From JALZUU01 sp964441245 (GTDB taxonomy: Bacteria > Bacteroidota > Bacteroidia > Chitinophagales > Saprospiraceae), in the NCBI GenBank assembly GCA_964441245.1, contig CAYTVR010000018.1, positions 1-51,487 of the forward strand: a stretch of DNA of 51,487 nt, written 5' to 3'. The stretch's first letter is position 1, and every line of letters starts with the position of its first letter. Shown one piece after another: positions 49,802 to 51,487 of the stretch. The position numbers were made by a program, and so were the translations under genes. Below the pieces are notes generated by a model. It worked only from the letters and a program-made list of their open reading frames with translations, searched no databases and was not told the DNA's origin.

Positions 49802-51487
49802 TTAAAATTTGTATTTCGCGATTCCTTTAATGAAAAAAGGAGTACCGGGTGTAAAGTGAATTTCTTCAACTGGGTTCTGTTCAAACTGTAGTCTCGTCTC
49901 TGTTGCAAATTGTGTTTCGTTCCATTCTTGATTAAAAAGATTTTCTATTGCAAAACCTAAAGTCAATTTTTTAAAGGTATAATTGAAATTGAAATCCGTG
50001 ATGTAATATCCATTAGCCACAATGCTATTGTCTTCGTTTGCTGGACGATCTTTTAAGTATCGAATTTGTATACTAGAAGAAATATTTTTTTTATTAAATG
50101 TCAATCCTCCAGTAGAGGTGAAAACTGGTGCCAAAGGAATTAAATCATTACCTTCTGGTTCTTCAATACTTCTGGCAAAGGCATAATTAAAATCACCATT
50201 TAGAAAAAACCAATTATTCAATTGATAGCGAAATGAAAAGTCCAATCCTAGTCTTCTTGTCTGACCACTAGGTTCTACAACTCCTTCATCTCCTACATAA
50301 ACAAACTCTTGATCTAACTTTAAATACCATAGACTAAAATCTGTCAATAAGCGAGGAAGCGGCTTAAGTATGGTTCCCAAATCTACACCGTATGCAGCAG
50401 GGATGATCGACTGATTTGGTCTATCTCCAAGAATCACTCGAGTATCATTGGAATGAAAACCAATCCCCGTTTTCAGATACAATTGTACTTGATTATTCAA
50501 GTTATAAATGATATTGAATTTAGGACTTACAAAAAATTTAGACTGCGACTGGTTATTATAAAGCGTATCCAAAGCATCTAAATAATTAAACTTAAAATAG
50601 TCAACTCGTACAGATGGTTGAAAAAGGATATCTCCTAAATCTAATTCTGTACTTGCAAAAGCATATAAGTTTTTTTCATCCACATCTCCAAATTGAAATC
50701 GTTCTAAAACCGTTTTACGATTAAGCGTGCGCGATAATTCATTGTCCTCAATTCGATCTGCCCTTAATCCAACTCCAAATCGAAAAGATAGATCGGTGTT
50801 TTTGTAAAAAGTATTGTGGTTCCAACTACTTTCGAAGCCTAATGTTCGACGTTTTTCTTGTTGCCGAATTTGATCACCGTTGATAGGATCATTAAGGAAA
50901 AAAGTAAAGTTGGAAAATAAAGTAAAGTCATACAGCGAATAGAAAAAATTACTTTTCACGAAAGTGTTATCATTGATCGGTTTCGTATGAGTCAACACTA
51001 CATTGGTTCGTCCAGTCTCGCCGCCTTCAGTATCATCCACAGCACCGAACCTTGTTATAACTCCCTGATCAACAAGCCTTTGAGGGATTTGTCCAGAAGC
51101 ATCCCATTTACTATAAAAATGAGAAGCTAAAATAGATAGACGACTATTGTCATTTAGCTCACCAGAATATTTTGCAAAGAAATTGCTTCTAATAAAATTT
51201 TGAGAAGAGTCAAATGGTCCGTCAGAAAGCATATATTCAGAAGCAAAATAAACATGATGTTTTTCGGTATCTAAAAGTTTCAATAAACCCGCAAACCTGG
51301 TCAAATTGAATCGTCCTACTTCCATACTGAATTGAGAAGATTTTATCTTGTCTTTGGTCTTAAACTCAACATAACCAGCAGTAGCAAAATTACCTTTATC
51401 CGCGTAATAGGGCCCTTTTCCAAAGTCAATTAAATCAATTGTTTCTGGGATAATAAAATGTAAATCTGCATAACCTTGACCATGTGC
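49802..51487 (-). CDS. TonB-dependent receptor, N-terminus cut by window edge
   Basis: The frame is open from the right edge, so 561 or so residues are seen and the signal peptide and most of the plug lie outside. The visible start HGQGYADLHFIIPETIDLID with FGKGPYYADKGNFATAG is the end of the plug domain. The rest is a 22-strand-type beta-barrel with alternating aromatic strands. The end, GTPFFIKGIAKYKF, is a typical barrel end with terminal Phe. These outer membrane receptors import chelated metals, vitamins, peptides or glycans with TonB energy. It lies 11 bp upstream of the flavoprotein gene, so it probably shares its transcript. The ligand is unknown. Confidence 0.88.
   Translation of the reverse strand, partial: AHGQGYADLHFIIPETIDLIDFGKGPYYADKGNFATAGYVEFKTKDKIKSSQFSMEVGRFNLTRFAGLLKLLDTEKHHVYFASEYMLSDGPFDSSQNFIRSNFFAKYSGELNDNSRLSILASHFYSKWDASGQIPQRLVDQGVITRFGAVDDTEGGETGRTNVVLTHTKPINDNTFVKSNFFYSLYDFTLFSNFTFFLNDPINGDQIRQQEKRRTLGFESSWNHNTFYKNTDLSFRFGVGLRADRIEDNELSRTLNRKTVLERFQFGDVDEKNLYAFASTELDLGDILFQPSVRVDYFKFNYLDALDTLYNNQSQSKFFVSPKFNIIYNLNNQVQLYLKTGIGFHSNDTRVILGDRPNQSIIPAAYGVDLGTILKPLPRLLTDFSLWYLKLDQEFVYVGDEGVVEPSGQTRRLGLDFSFRYQLNNWFFLNGDFNYAFARSIEEPEGNDLIPLAPVFTSTGGLTFNKKNISSSIQIRYLKDRPANEDNSIVANGYYITDFNFNYTFKKLTLGFAIENLFNQEWNETQFATETRLQFEQNPVEEIHFTPGTPFFIKGIAKYKF

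Noticed and set aside
1..51487. CRISPR array, tRNA or rRNA gene, insertion sequence
   Set aside because: No regularly spaced repeats, cloverleaf-like sequences, rRNA-like blocks, transposase frames or flanking inverted repeats were found by reading both strands.

Overview
The window looks like chromosomal DNA from a Bacteroidota bacterium, probably a marine or aquatic Saprospirales-type lineage. It is AT-rich by eye and has almost no Shine-Dalgarno sequences. One protein ends in a type IX secretion (T9SS) sorting domain, a TonB-dependent receptor sits at one edge, and promoter-like boxes resemble the Bacteroidota TAnnTTTG type. The phylum call is strong; the order is inference. Every convincing gene is on the minus strand, so transcription runs from high to low coordinates. 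The one exception is a 27-codon signal-peptide remnant on the plus strand. I saw no rRNA, tRNA, CRISPR array or insertion sequence.

Layout from low to high coordinates. (1) 1-5.7 kb is housekeeping transport: the N-terminus of a sodium/solute symporter, a three-gene ABC-2 exporter, and a beta-carbonic anhydrase next to a SulP anion transporter, a likely bicarbonate pair that ends at a clear terminator. (2) 5.7-6.0 kb holds one small exported protein of unknown role. (3) 6.2-15.8 kb is an unusual co-directional cluster: a VCBS-like lipoprotein, a 1556-residue three-pass membrane protein with a CoxE/vWA-like core, a MoxR-family AAA+ ATPase, a secreted S51 (cyanophycinase-like) hydrolase with a T9SS tail, and a TIR protein with an inactive-STAND-like C-terminus. 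This resembles the MoxR-vWA class of NTP-dependent conflict systems and is my first candidate for an undescribed system.

(4) 16.1-42.1 kb is a large surface polysaccharide (capsule/EPS) locus. It has Wza and Wzc export proteins, a Wzy-type polymerase, nonulosonic acid synthesis (NeuB, NeuC, NeuA types), WecB, several GT4 glycosyltransferases, a GT11 fucosyltransferase and a GT-B enzyme. It also has two sulfotransferase-like proteins, two methyltransferases, two hexapeptide acyltransferases, an AsnB-type amidotransferase, an MBOAT/SGNH O-acylation pair and a heparinase II/III-like protein. No Wzx flippase and no initiating phosphoglycosyl transferase lies inside the window. (5) 42.2-49.8 kb is a tightly packed thioester-chemistry cassette upstream of wza on the same strand: an acyl-CoA dehydrogenase-like flavoprotein, a stand-alone amino-acid AMP ligase, a DltC-like carrier protein, a C-A-PCP NRPS without thioesterase, and a GT1/MGT glycosyltransferase. 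(6) 49.8 kb to the edge is the barrel of a TonB-dependent receptor.

How the parts may work together: region 5 resembles the ligase, carrier and flavoprotein sets that turn carrier-bound proline into pyrrole-2-carboxylate, coupled to a serine-like NRPS module. Its ligase and carrier together with the MBOAT and SGNH proteins of region 4 give the four functional classes of a Dlt-type acyl relay. My working hypothesis is that an unusual amino-acid-derived acyl group is made on carrier proteins and attached to a sulfated, nonulosonic-acid-containing surface polysaccharide. This is inference; an alternative is a small glycosylated natural product handled by the adjacent TonB receptor.
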